A stretch of DNA of 64,000 bases. Source: Streptomyces griseochromogenes (GTDB lineage Bacteria > Actinomycetota > Actinomycetes > Streptomycetales > Streptomycetaceae). The stretch is from positions 4,464,001 through 4,528,000 of the forward strand of contig NZ_CP016279.1 of assembly GCF_001542625.1 (NCBI RefSeq). Reading direction: 5' to 3'. A program made the translations under genes and the position numbers. The notes beneath the pieces are model-generated. The model searched no databases. It saw only the letters and a list, made by a program, of their open reading frames with translations, and was not told the DNA's origin. Numbering within the stretch: position 1 is the stretch's first letter; the number at the start of each line of letters is the position of its first letter. Of the stretch, positions 43,988-52,369 are shown one piece after another.

Positions 43988-45436
43988 ATGCAATCCGCCG
44001 AATCCGGGGCAGCCGCACCCCATAAGGGCTGGACACTGGCCCTCAGCTCGGTGGGCGTCTTCATGGCCGCCCTGGACGCCCTCGTCGTGACCACCGCCCT
44101 GCCGGTGCTGCGCACCAGCCTCAACGCGGGCCTCGGCGACCTCGAGTGGACCGTCAACGCCTACGTCCTCACCTTCGCCTGCCTCCTGCTGCCCGCGGCC
44201 GCGCTGGCCGACCGCTTCGGGCGCCGCCGCGTGTTCGCGGTCGGCCTCGTCGTCTTCGCGGCGGCGTCGGCGATGGCGGCGCTCGCCCCGAGCGTCGGCG
44301 TGCTGATCGCGGCCCGCGCCGGCGAAGGGCTGGGCGCGGCCGTCATCATGCCCATCTCGCTCACGCTGATCAGCGACGCTTTCCCGGTCGAGAAGCGGGG
44401 CGCGGCCATCGGCATGTGGGGCGCGGTCTCGGGCGTCGCGGTCGCGATCGGGCCGGTCGTCGGCGGTGCGGTCGTCAGCGGGCTCAACTGGCACTGGATC
44501 TTCTGGTTCAACGTCCCCATCGGCGTGGTGGCCGCCCTGCTCTCGCTGTCGCGGCTGACGGAGAGTTACGGTCCGCGCCAGCCCCTCGACCTCTACGGGC
44601 TGGCCCTGGCCTGCGCCGGCTTCTTCCTCCTGGCCTGGGGGCTGGTACGGGTCAGCAGCGTCGGCTGGGGCAGCGCGCAGGTCATCTTCTCGCTGCTCGC
44701 CGGAGCGGTCGTCGTGGCGGCGTTCCTGGTGGTCGAGGGGCGCAGGAGCAGGCCGATGGTGCGCCTCGACCTGTTCCGCAACAGGGCCTTCAACGCGGCG
44801 AGTTGGGTCACCTTCTTCATGTACGCGGCACTGTTCGGCGCGCTGTTCCTGATGTCGCAGTTCCTCCAGACCGGGCTCGGCGACAGTCCGCTCAAGGCGG
44901 GCCTGCACCTGCTCGCCTGGACGGGTGTGTCCATGTTCATCGCCCCGGCCGTCGGCCCGCTGGCCGACAAGTACGGCAACCGTCCGTTCATGGCCCTGGG
45001 CATGGCCCTGCAGGCGATCGGGTTCGGATGGGTGGCGATGGTCGCCAAGCCCGGCATGGGCTTCGGCGAACTCATCGGAGGGCTGCTCGTCGCCGGAGCG
45101 GGCATCGGCATCGTCTTCCCGACCGTCGCGAACGGCGTGATGACCTCGGTGGGCCCGGACGAGACCGGCATCGCCTCGGGCACCAGCGCGACGCTGCGCG
45201 AGCTGGGCGGCGTCTTCGGTGTCGCGTTCACCGCGAGCGTCTTCTCCCACGCGGGCAACTACACGTCCCATCAGACCTTCATCACCAACTTCAGCCATGC
45301 GCTCTGGCTGTGCGCGGCGCTGTCGGCGGTCGCCATCGGCGTATCGCTGGCGTACCCGAGGCACCGCGCCCTCACCGATGCCCCCGCCCCGGCCGTGCAG
45401 CCTGTGGGAGCGGCCGTTCCGATGGTCAACGACTGA
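43988..45436 (+). CDS. DHA2-family MFS drug/metabolite exporter
   Basis: A 482-residue, 14-helix MFS exporter of the DHA2 type. Visible are LDALVVTTALPVLRTSL in helix 1 (motif D1-like), LADRFGRRRVFAVGLVVF (motif A), and GVAVAIGPVVGGAVVSGLNW (antiporter motif C), with FWFNVPIGVVAALL following. It exports hydrophobic antibiotics or intermediates by proton antiport and is probably a self-resistance gene in this cluster. ATG 43988 is preferred over GTG 43979 because AAGGAG ends about 8 bases upstream. It is probably controlled by the HxlR regulator just upstream. Confidence 0.9.
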   Translation: MQSAESGAAAPHKGWTLALSSVGVFMAALDALVVTTALPVLRTSLNAGLGDLEWTVNAYVLTFACLLLPAAALADRFGRRRVFAVGLVVFAAASAMAALAPSVGVLIAARAGEGLGAAVIMPISLTLISDAFPVEKRGAAIGMWGAVSGVAVAIGPVVGGAVVSGLNWHWIFWFNVPIGVVAALLSLSRLTESYGPRQPLDLYGLALACAGFFLLAWGLVRVSSVGWGSAQVIFSLLAGAVVVAAFLVVEGRRSRPMVRLDLFRNRAFNAASWVTFFMYAALFGALFLMSQFLQTGLGDSPLKAGLHLLAWTGVSMFIAPAVGPLADKYGNRPFMALGMALQAIGFGWVAMVAKPGMGFGELIGGLLVAGAGIGIVFPTVANGVMTSVGPDETGIASGTSATLRELGGVFGVAFTASVFSHAGNYTSHQTFITNFSHALWLCAALSAVAIGVSLAYPRHRALTDAPAPAVQPVGAAVPMVND

Positions 45437-45611
45437 CTTGCGGAGAAAGGAGACGAGGCCTGCGCCTTCCCCGTACCGGCAACGCGAGTCCTCTCCCACA
45501 GATCGCCGGTGCGCACGATCCCGTTCCACGCGTCAGTGGAGCCGCGATCGGTTCACGTTGAGCCGGCGACCGCGGTGATCCGTAGCACACGAACGAAACG
45601 AGGTAAGAATC

Positions 45612-46025
45612 TTGACTACCGAAGCCCAGAAGCAGGAAGAGGCCGCCATCCTCGACGTCGTCAAGGGCGTCTACGAGGCCTGGAACAACGCCGACCCGGA
45701 CGCGTTCGTCGCCGAGTACTTCGATGACGCCACCGCGATCCTGCCCGGCTCGTACCTGAAGTCGCGCCAGGAGATCCACGGCGCCATGGCGTTCTCGTTC
45801 AACGGGCCGCTGAAGGGCACGAGGTCGTCCGACAAGGTGCTGAACGTCCGGTTCCTGAACGACGAAGCGGCCGTGGTCATCAGCGAGACCGGCATTCTGA
45901 TTCCCGGAGAGACCGAGGCCCCGCCCGAGCGGACGGTGTACGCGACCTGGGTGCTCGCCAAGCGGGACGGCAAGTGGCTGCTCGCGGCCTACAGCAACAG
46001 CCCCTCGGTCGCGCCCGGACAGTAG
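45612..46025 (+). CDS. SgcJ/EcaC-family (SnoaL/DUF4440-fold) protein
   Basis: A 137-residue small alpha+beta-barrel protein of the NTF2/SnoaL-like superfamily, SgcJ/EcaC subgroup. Seen: VVKGVYEAWNNADPDAFVAE near residue 15, DDATAILPGSYLKSRQEI, and VYATWVLAKRDGKWLLAAYS at the C-terminus. The subgroup is named from the C-1027 enediyne cluster gene sgcJ, but members occur widely, so the name alone does not prove an enediyne pathway. The start is TTG 45612 with GAGGTAAG 5-10 bases upstream. It is convergent with asnB, separated by two strong hairpins. Confidence 0.8.
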   Translation: MTTEAQKQEEAAILDVVKGVYEAWNNADPDAFVAEYFDDATAILPGSYLKSRQEIHGAMAFSFNGPLKGTRSSDKVLNVRFLNDEAAVVISETGILIPGETEAPPERTVYATWVLAKRDGKWLLAAYSNSPSVAPGQ

Positions 46026-46046
46026 GAGTCATGGGCTGATACGCCT

Positions 46047-46078
46047 GTGCCCCGTCCCGGCTACGCGGGACGGGGCAC
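46047..46078 (+). terminator. hairpin terminator after the SgcJ-like gene
   Basis: GTGCCCCGTCCC and GGGACGGGGCAC form a perfect 12-base stem with an 8-base loop, 22 bases after the stop codon. Confidence 0.85.
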
Positions 46079-46147
46079 CACGTTTACCCAGCGCCTTCCG
46101 GCGCCGGCGCCATCGAAGTCAGGGTCTCGCGCGTTCTCGTCGTCGCC

Positions 46148-46202
46148 GAGGCGACCAGGATCTGCGCGGAGACCCAAGCGGCGCGCAGATCCTGGTCGCC
46201 TC
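46148..46202 (-). terminator. very long perfect hairpin after asnB
   Basis: A 21-base arm at 46148-46168 pairs perfectly with 46182-46202 across a 13-base loop, 21 bases downstream of the asparagine synthetase stop (minus strand). It is the longest exact inverted repeat seen in the window and should terminate asnB transcription, and possibly readthrough from the opposite side. Confidence 0.85.
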
Positions 46203-46222
46203 TCCGATCGCCTCGACAGGCG

Positions 46223-48058
46223 TTATGGAAGCCTGAGTTCGGGGTGGTAGACGTCCAGCCACATGCCCAGGTCGAGGGCCCGCTCCAGGCCCAGCCGCGT
46301 CAGCCGGTCCATCGCGGCCGGCTCGCGCTCCGTCGCGGCCTCGAGCCAGCCACGGTCCACCAACTCGAACACTTCGTGATTCCGGCGCGTCAGCAATTCC
46401 TTGCCCTGGAGCTGGAGTTCCCGGCTGTAATAGGGATCCTGAGTCGACGGATACGGGCTCTTCGGCCGCCAGGCGACCGATTCCGGAAGCATCCCCTCGA
46501 CCGCTCCACGCAGCAGGCTCTTCTCTCTGCCGTCGTAAGTCTTCAACGACCAGGGCGCGTTGTAGACGTATTCGACGAGCCGGTGGTCGCAGAACGGCAC
46601 CCGGACCTCAAGCCCGACCGCCATGCTCATCCGGTCCTTGCGGTCGAGCAGGTAGCGCATGAAGCGGGTCAGGTGCAGATGGATCATGATCCGCATGCGG
46701 TGCTCGAAGTCGTCCTCGGAGCCGAGCCGCTCGACTTCCCCGACTGCGCTGTCATACCTGTCCAGCCGGTACTCTTCGAGTTTCAGTTGCGACACCAGTT
46801 GCGGGTTCAGCCCGGTGGCGTCCTTGTCGAACGGGCCCACGCTGACGGCTATCCACGGGAACGCGCGTGCGCGCTGGATGGCGGGGACATGCATGTGCTT
46901 GTACCCGCCGAATATCTCGTCCGCCGCCTCACCGGACAGGGCGACGGTCGATTTCTCGCGAATCGCCTTGAAGAGCAGGTACAGCGAGAAGTCCATGTCG
47001 CCGACCCCCACCGGCGTGTCTCGCGCGATGAGCGCGGCCCTGCGGACGTCGGGGTCGGCCAGCGTCTTCGGGTCGAGCACGATGTCGGTGTGCTCCGAGC
47101 CGACATGCTCGGCGACATCGTGGATGAACGGTGTGTCCGGGGTGTCGCGCAGGTCGTCCGGCTTGAAGTTCTCCGCCTGGCCCATGAAGTCGACCGCGAA
47201 CGTAGGCACCCGCTCGTCGCCGAGGTGGGCCGCGGCCAGCGCGGTGAGTGTGCCGGAGTCCAGCCCGCCGGACAGCAGCAGGCAGCGCGGCACGTCGGCG
47301 ACGAGCTGCCGCCGCACGATGTCGTCCAGGAGCTCGCGAACCCGTCCGACGGAGGTGTCCACGTCGTCGGTGTGCGGCCGGGTCTCCAGCCGCCAATAGG
47401 TGCGCTCGCGCACGCCGGCGGCGTCGACGGTGACCATCGTGCCGGGCTCGACCTGCTGTATGCCCGTCCAGATCGCGTGTCCCGGCGTAAAGGCGTACGA
47501 GAGTGCCTCGCGCAACCCGTCCGCGTCCAGCACGCGTTCGGCGAGCGGGTTGGCCAGGATGGCCTTCTGCTCCGAACCGAAGAGCACGCCGTCAGGCGTT
47601 CGGCAGTAGTAGAACGGCTTGATCCCCAGCCGGTCGCGGATCATCACGAGCTTCTGGTCCCGCGCGTCCCAAATGGCGAACGCGTACATGCCGTTGAGCC
47701 GGTCGGCCAGCGCCGCCCCCCAGCGCAGGTAGCCGCGCAGGACCACCTCCGTGTCGCTGGAAGTCGTGAAACGCTCTCCCAACCGGGTCAGTTCGTCGCG
47801 CAGTTCGACGAAGTTGTAGACCTCGCCACTGTAGACGAGCGTCACATCGCCCTGTTCGGTGTGCACGGTCATCGGCTGCGCCCCGCCGACCGGATCGATC
47901 ACGGCCAGCCTCCGGTGGCCGAGGGCGGCGTGCCGGTCGATCCACGTGCCGCAGGCGTCAGGTCCCCGACACGCCATGGTCTCGGTCATCGTGTCCAGGA
48001 CTTTCCGCTCGTGCGTGAGGTCGCGGCCGAACGAGACCCAGCCGGTGATTCCGCACAT
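46223..48058 (-). CDS. asnB: glutamine-hydrolysing asparagine synthetase
   Basis: A 611-residue class B asparagine synthetase. The N-terminal MCGITGW gives the catalytic Cys2 of the glutaminase domain, with RRLAVID and SGEVYNFVELR completing the glutamine site. The synthetase domain has the PP-loop LLLSGGLDSGTLTALAA around residue 250 and SGEAADEIFGGY around 346. Standalone family members make asparagine from aspartate, but copies inside biosynthetic clusters commonly amidate a pathway carboxylate. GGAGG upstream supports ATG 48058, which also places Cys2 correctly. It ends a minus-strand set with the first GMC oxidoreductase and the methyltransferase. Confidence 0.92.
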   Translation of the reverse strand: MCGITGWVSFGRDLTHERKVLDTMTETMACRGPDACGTWIDRHAALGHRRLAVIDPVGGAQPMTVHTEQGDVTLVYSGEVYNFVELRDELTRLGERFTTSSDTEVVLRGYLRWGAALADRLNGMYAFAIWDARDQKLVMIRDRLGIKPFYYCRTPDGVLFGSEQKAILANPLAERVLDADGLREALSYAFTPGHAIWTGIQQVEPGTMVTVDAAGVRERTYWRLETRPHTDDVDTSVGRVRELLDDIVRRQLVADVPRCLLLSGGLDSGTLTALAAAHLGDERVPTFAVDFMGQAENFKPDDLRDTPDTPFIHDVAEHVGSEHTDIVLDPKTLADPDVRRAALIARDTPVGVGDMDFSLYLLFKAIREKSTVALSGEAADEIFGGYKHMHVPAIQRARAFPWIAVSVGPFDKDATGLNPQLVSQLKLEEYRLDRYDSAVGEVERLGSEDDFEHRMRIMIHLHLTRFMRYLLDRKDRMSMAVGLEVRVPFCDHRLVEYVYNAPWSLKTYDGREKSLLRGAVEGMLPESVAWRPKSPYPSTQDPYYSRELQLQGKELLTRRNHEVFELVDRGWLEAATEREPAAMDRLTRLGLERALDLGMWLDVYHPELRLP

Positions 48059-48113
48059 CTGCCCGCCTCCTGTGGCAATCAATTGGATTCGGTCGGTTCG
48101 TTCTCGTCTCGGT

Positions 48114-49664
48114 TCACACGGAGCCGCGCAGCATCGAGGCCGCCCGTTCGCCGATCATGACGACGGACAGGTGCGTGTTGGCGCAGACCATGCTGGGCAT
48201 GATGGACGCGTCCACGACATGGAGGTTCTCGACCCCGTGTACCGCGCAGCGCTGATCGACGACCGCCCACGGGTCGTCGGCCGGCCCCATGCGCACGGTT
48301 CCCACCGGGTTGTAGGCGCTGTCGACGGCCCTCTCGATGTAGTCGCGCAGGGCCTCGTCGTCGTCCATGACGCGCTCGTCCAGCGCGACCAACTGCTCGC
48401 CCTTGTTGAAGATCTTCGGTGAACTCGCCAGCTCCCAGCAGCCCCTGACGCCGTCCGCGAGCAGACGGTAGTCGCGCTCGTCGGAGAGGTACCCCAGGTC
48501 GACCCGGGGAGCGGCGTACGGGTTGGGCGCCGCGAGGGTGACGCGGCCGCGCGAGTGCTGCCGGCGGAGGACGACCATCACGCCGAACACCGCCCTGGCC
48601 CCGGCGACCCGCCGCAGTTCGGGGAAGTGGAGGGTCAGGTCAAAGCGGTTGACCATCGCGTAGTACTGGTCGTTGAACCGGCTGTCGGTGGTGCGGGTCA
48701 CGATCTGCCCGGTCGACTTGCCCTCGTTCTCGTAGCCCGGTTTGGGGGTCATGAACACGCCGATGCGCGGCTGGTCGGTCAGCCCGGCGCCCACGCCGGC
48801 CAGGTCCACCCGCACGGGGATGCCCAGCGTGCGCAGGTCCTCCGCGGGCCCGATCCCCGAGCGGAGCAGGATCGCCGGTGAGGCGACCGCTCCGGCCGAC
48901 AGAATCACCCGCCGTGCGCGGATCGTCTCGTACGGGCCGCCGTCCACGGAGAGGACCACGCCCGCCGCGCGTTCACCGTCGAACACGACCCGGTCGACGA
49001 GGGCGCGGGGCAGGACCGAGAGATTCTCCCGCGCACCGGCCGGCCAGAGATACGACATCGCCGTCGACACGCGGATTCGGGGATCGCGCCGATTCGACGG
49101 GATCGGTCCGACGCCGGTCGACTCGGGGTGGTTGTGGTCCTCGGCCCACGGGTGGCCGGCGGCGAGGCAGACCTCTAGGAACGCCTGCTGAACCTCCGTC
49201 AGTTCCTCGGGGCGCCACCGCCTGACGGGCACCGGTCCGCCGCGGCCGTGGACGTCGCGGTCTCCGAAGTCCAGATCGTCCTCGAGCGCGCGGAAGACCG
49301 GCAGTACGTGCTCCCAGCCCCACAGCGGGTTGCCGTGCCGCGCCCACTCGTCGTAGTCCTGCGGCGTTCCCCGGATCACGACCGTGTTGCCCACGGCCGA
49401 GGAGCCGCCGGTGACCTTCCCGAGCGGGAACATGACGCGGCGGTCGTGCGTGAGCTGCGCGGTGAACCCCCAGCTGTGCTTCACCAGTGACATCGTGTTG
49501 GCGTCGAGGAGGTCGTCCGGGGTCGTCGCCCGGGTGGCGTAGTGCCGTCCGGCCTCGACCAGCAGCACCCGCCGGCCGGGGTCCTCGCTGAGGCGGGCGG
49601 CCAGCACCGCGCCGGCGCTGCCCGCCCCCACGATGATGTCGTCATAGTTCTCCGGTGTCGGCAT
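48114..49664 (-). CDS. GMC oxidoreductase (cluster copy 1)
   Basis: A 516-residue GMC flavoenzyme. Residues 1-40 hold the FAD motif DIIVGAGSAGAVLAARLSED. LGKVTGGSSAVGNTVVIRG around 81 is GMC signature 1, ILSAGAVASPAILLRSGIGP around 262 is signature 2, and the C-terminal AYNPVGTVRMGPADDPWAVV and HVVDASIMPSMVCANTHLSV contain the usual His/Asn catalytic region (here N-P-V-G replaces the common H-P-x-G, while H is kept in copy 2). A paralogue lies at 50762, over half identical by eye. It probably oxidises an alcohol of the cluster's product. Confidence 0.88.
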   Translation of the reverse strand: MPTPENYDDIIVGAGSAGAVLAARLSEDPGRRVLLVEAGRHYATRATTPDDLLDANTMSLVKHSWGFTAQLTHDRRVMFPLGKVTGGSSAVGNTVVIRGTPQDYDEWARHGNPLWGWEHVLPVFRALEDDLDFGDRDVHGRGGPVPVRRWRPEELTEVQQAFLEVCLAAGHPWAEDHNHPESTGVGPIPSNRRDPRIRVSTAMSYLWPAGARENLSVLPRALVDRVVFDGERAAGVVLSVDGGPYETIRARRVILSAGAVASPAILLRSGIGPAEDLRTLGIPVRVDLAGVGAGLTDQPRIGVFMTPKPGYENEGKSTGQIVTRTTDSRFNDQYYAMVNRFDLTLHFPELRRVAGARAVFGVMVVLRRQHSRGRVTLAAPNPYAAPRVDLGYLSDERDYRLLADGVRGCWELASSPKIFNKGEQLVALDERVMDDDEALRDYIERAVDSAYNPVGTVRMGPADDPWAVVDQRCAVHGVENLHVVDASIMPSMVCANTHLSVVMIGERAASMLRGSV

Positions 49665-49673
49665 GCGCACCCC

Positions 49674-50510
49674 TCACCGCTTGCGGGCGAGGCCGCACCA
49701 CATGGGCAGCGGCTTGGGTCCCGAGGCGCCCTCCGGCGGCCGCCAGAGCTCCGTCTCCACCACCCCGGGCGGCACGACGTCCATGCCTTCGAAGAACCGC
49801 GCGACCTCGGAGCGGGTCCGGCGCACCACGGACTCGCCCGTCTGCTTGTCCATCTCCGTCAGCATCGCGTTCATCGCCGTGTCCTCGTCGTCCTTGGCGA
49901 AGTGCGAGAGCGCCAGGTAGCTGCCGCGGGGGACGGCGTCGAGCAGGTCGGCCACGATTCGCTCGGGCCCGTCGGCGTCGTCGACGAAGTGGAGCACGCC
50001 GAACAGGACGAGCCCGACAGGCCGGGAGAAGTCGAGCGTCGCGGCGGCCCTGCCCAAGATGTCCTTCGGGTCGCGGAAGTCCGCGTCGAGGAAGACGGTG
50101 TCCGGGTCGGAGGCGAGCAGGTACTGTCCGTGGGCCGAGACGGAGGGCTCGTTGTCGACGTAGACGACGCGGCAGCCGGGCGCGACCGCGCGTGCGGCCT
50201 CGTGCGTGTTCCCCATCGTCGGCAGCCCGGTGGCCAGGTCCAGGAACTGCCGTATCCCGCACTCGCCCGCGAGGTGTCCGACGATGCGCCGGAGGGCGTC
50301 GCGCGCGGCGTGGAGGTCGACACGCACTCCCTCGATGCCGCCGGTCTCGCCCGGCCAGTTGACGAAGGCGTTGTCGCCGACGGCGCGGTCGGACGCGAAG
50401 TTCGCGGTCCCGCCGAGCAGGTAGTCCATGATCCGCGCCGTGTTGGGGATCATGGCGTTCACCCCGACCGGCGCTTCCTCGCGGCGCGTCGTCGATGGGT
50501 TCTCTGACAT
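49674..50510 (-). CDS. SAM-dependent methyltransferase (PF04672-type)
   Basis: A 278-residue member of the actinobacterial S-adenosyl methyltransferase family PF04672 (formerly DUF574). Visible are IPNTARIMDYLLGGTANFAS near the N-terminus, the family hallmark, FLDLATGLPTMGNTHE around 93 as the SAM-binding region, VVYVDNEPSVSAHG, and the C-terminal PKPLPMWCGLARK. GGAGG precedes ATG 50510. It is separated from GMC copy 1 by 9 bases, forming the head of the minus-strand unit methyltransferase-GMC-asnB, and is divergent from GMC copy 2. Substrate not known; many relatives are of unproven function. Confidence 0.87.
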   Translation of the reverse strand: MSENPSTTRREEAPVGVNAMIPNTARIMDYLLGGTANFASDRAVGDNAFVNWPGETGGIEGVRVDLHAARDALRRIVGHLAGECGIRQFLDLATGLPTMGNTHEAARAVAPGCRVVYVDNEPSVSAHGQYLLASDPDTVFLDADFRDPKDILGRAAATLDFSRPVGLVLFGVLHFVDDADGPERIVADLLDAVPRGSYLALSHFAKDDEDTAMNAMLTEMDKQTGESVVRRTRSEVARFFEGMDVVPPGVVETELWRPPEGASGPKPLPMWCGLARKR

Positions 50511-50761
50511 GCTGCAGCCTCCTTCGCGCCGCGGCACCGGAGCTCGCGGCATTCACCACACCAGCGTGACGCCGCGGGCGCGCCGGGGCTTCTCGCTCCG
50601 TGCCCGGCGCGCGGACGCCGCCGGGCAACGCCGGAGTAGCCCGCCCGGGCCGCCGCTGCGACGCTTCGTGAGAGGGACCCGGAACTCCACCGCGTCCCCG
50701 GCGACGTGTGCCTGTGTCGCGTCGCGCTTCCCGCAGCCCAGGTCAGCGAGGATGATGTTCG

Positions 50762-52303
50762 ATGCCTCAGTACGATGACATTGTCGTCGGCGCCGGCTCG
50801 GCGGGCGCCGTGCTCGCCGCGCGACTGAGTGAGGACGCGTCGCGCCGTGTGCTTCTCCTCGAAGCCGGCCCCGACTATGTGACGCCGCAGGAGACACCTG
50901 ACGACATCCGCACCGGCAATGCGATGTCCTTCCAGGACCACGACTGGCAGTTCAAGGCGGACATCCACGAAGGACGCAGGATCCGTTTCCCGCGCGGGAA
51001 GGTGACCGGCGGCTCGTCGGCCGTAGGCGCCACGGTCGCGCTGCGCGGTGTTCCCGGGGACTACGACGAGTGGGCGCGGGCCGGGAACCCGGCGTGGTCC
51101 TGGCAGGAGGTGCTGCCGTACTTCCGGCGCCTGGAGGACGATCTCGACTTCGGCGGCGAGTACCACGGCCAGGGCGGCCCGTACCCGATCCGCCGCTGGC
51201 GTCCGGACGAACTGGTGCCGGGGCAGCTCGCCTTCGTCGAGGCCTGCCTCGCTGCGGGCTTCCCCGAGGCCAAGGACCACAACCACCCCGAGGCGACCGG
51301 CGTCGGCCCGATCCCGTCGAACCGGCGCGACGGGCTGCACAGGGTCACCACCGCGATGGCCTATCTGACACCGGCTCGGGAACGCCCCAACCTGGACATC
51401 AGGGCCCATACGGTCGTCGACGGGGTCGTCTTCGAGGGGACGCGCGCGGTCGGTGTGACGGCCTCCGTGGTCGGCGGCGCGTACGAGACGATCAGCGCGC
51501 GGCGCGTGATCCTGGCGGCCGGTGCCGTGGCGTCGCCGATGATCCTCATGCGGTCCGGTATCGGCCCCGCCGCGGAGCTGCGGCGGCTCGGCATCGACTC
51601 CCGCGCCGACCTGCCGGGCGTCGGCGCGAACCTCGTCGACCACCAGCGGACCGGCGCGTTCCTCGCGCCGCGTCCTGGCGCCTGCGACGCGTCGGGCCCG
51701 TTCCTGCAGGAGATCCTGCGCACGACCGCGCCGGGCTCGGACGAGACGAACGACCTGCAGTACTACATGGTGAACCACTTCGATCTGGCGCACTTCCCCG
51801 AGCTCCAGATGCTCTCCGGAACGACGATGATCCTCGGCGTCATGGTCGTGTCCCAGCGGCCGCGTTCCCGCGGCACACTCGCGCTGACCTCGACGGACCC
51901 GCTGGCGCCGCCGCGGATCGAGCTGAACTTCCTCGGAGACGGCGGCCGGGAGCTCGACCTGCTCGTGGAGGGCGTGCGCACCTCCTGGCGGCTGGCCAAC
52001 CATCCGGGCATCCGGGAGCTGGCGCAGGGCTTCGTCGTCCTGCGCGAGGCGGTGATCGAGAACGACGACATGATCCGGCAGTACGTCAAGACGAGTCTCG
52101 ACAGCGCCTACCACCCGGTGGGAACGGTGCGCATGGGGCCGGCGGAGGATCCCTCGACCGTCGTCGACGAGCGTTGCGCGGTGCACGGGCTCGAGTCCCT
52201 CTTCGTCTGCGACGCCTCGGTGATGCCCAACACCGTTCGCGCGAACACGAACCTCAGCTCGATCATGATCGGCGAGCGCACGGCCGACTGGCTGCGCGCG
52301 TAG
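50762..52303 (+). CDS. GMC oxidoreductase (cluster copy 2)
   Basis: A 513-residue GMC flavoenzyme paralogous to the one at 48114-49664. FAD motif DIVVGAGSAGAVLAARLSED near the N-terminus, PRGKVTGGSSAVGATVALRG (signature 1), ILAAGAVASPMILMRSGIGP (signature 2), and C-terminal SAYHPVGTVRMGPAEDP with the catalytic-type histidine in the AYHPVG position. VCDASVMPNTVRANTNLSSI completes the FAD end. Relative to copy 1 it keeps the conserved histidine, so copy 2 may be the more canonical oxidase. It is transcribed away from the methyltransferase and ends in a strong hairpin facing the P450 unit. Confidence 0.88.
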   Translation: MPQYDDIVVGAGSAGAVLAARLSEDASRRVLLLEAGPDYVTPQETPDDIRTGNAMSFQDHDWQFKADIHEGRRIRFPRGKVTGGSSAVGATVALRGVPGDYDEWARAGNPAWSWQEVLPYFRRLEDDLDFGGEYHGQGGPYPIRRWRPDELVPGQLAFVEACLAAGFPEAKDHNHPEATGVGPIPSNRRDGLHRVTTAMAYLTPARERPNLDIRAHTVVDGVVFEGTRAVGVTASVVGGAYETISARRVILAAGAVASPMILMRSGIGPAAELRRLGIDSRADLPGVGANLVDHQRTGAFLAPRPGACDASGPFLQEILRTTAPGSDETNDLQYYMVNHFDLAHFPELQMLSGTTMILGVMVVSQRPRSRGTLALTSTDPLAPPRIELNFLGDGGRELDLLVEGVRTSWRLANHPGIRELAQGFVVLREAVIENDDMIRQYVKTSLDSAYHPVGTVRMGPAEDPSTVVDERCAVHGLESLFVCDASVMPNTVRANTNLSSIMIGERTADWLRA

Positions 52304-52316
52304 CCGGATGGCACGA

Positions 52317-52349
52317 ACCGGCCGGGGCGGATGTTCCGCCCCGGCCGGT
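52317..52349. terminator. bidirectional hairpin between convergent units
   Basis: ACCGGCCGGGGCGG pairs with CCGCCCCGGCCGGT (14-base perfect stem, 5-base loop) midway between the GMC copy 2 stop and the P450 stop. It probably terminates both convergent transcripts. Confidence 0.85.
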
Positions 52350-52369
52350 CCCTTGTCCGCGAAGCCCCG

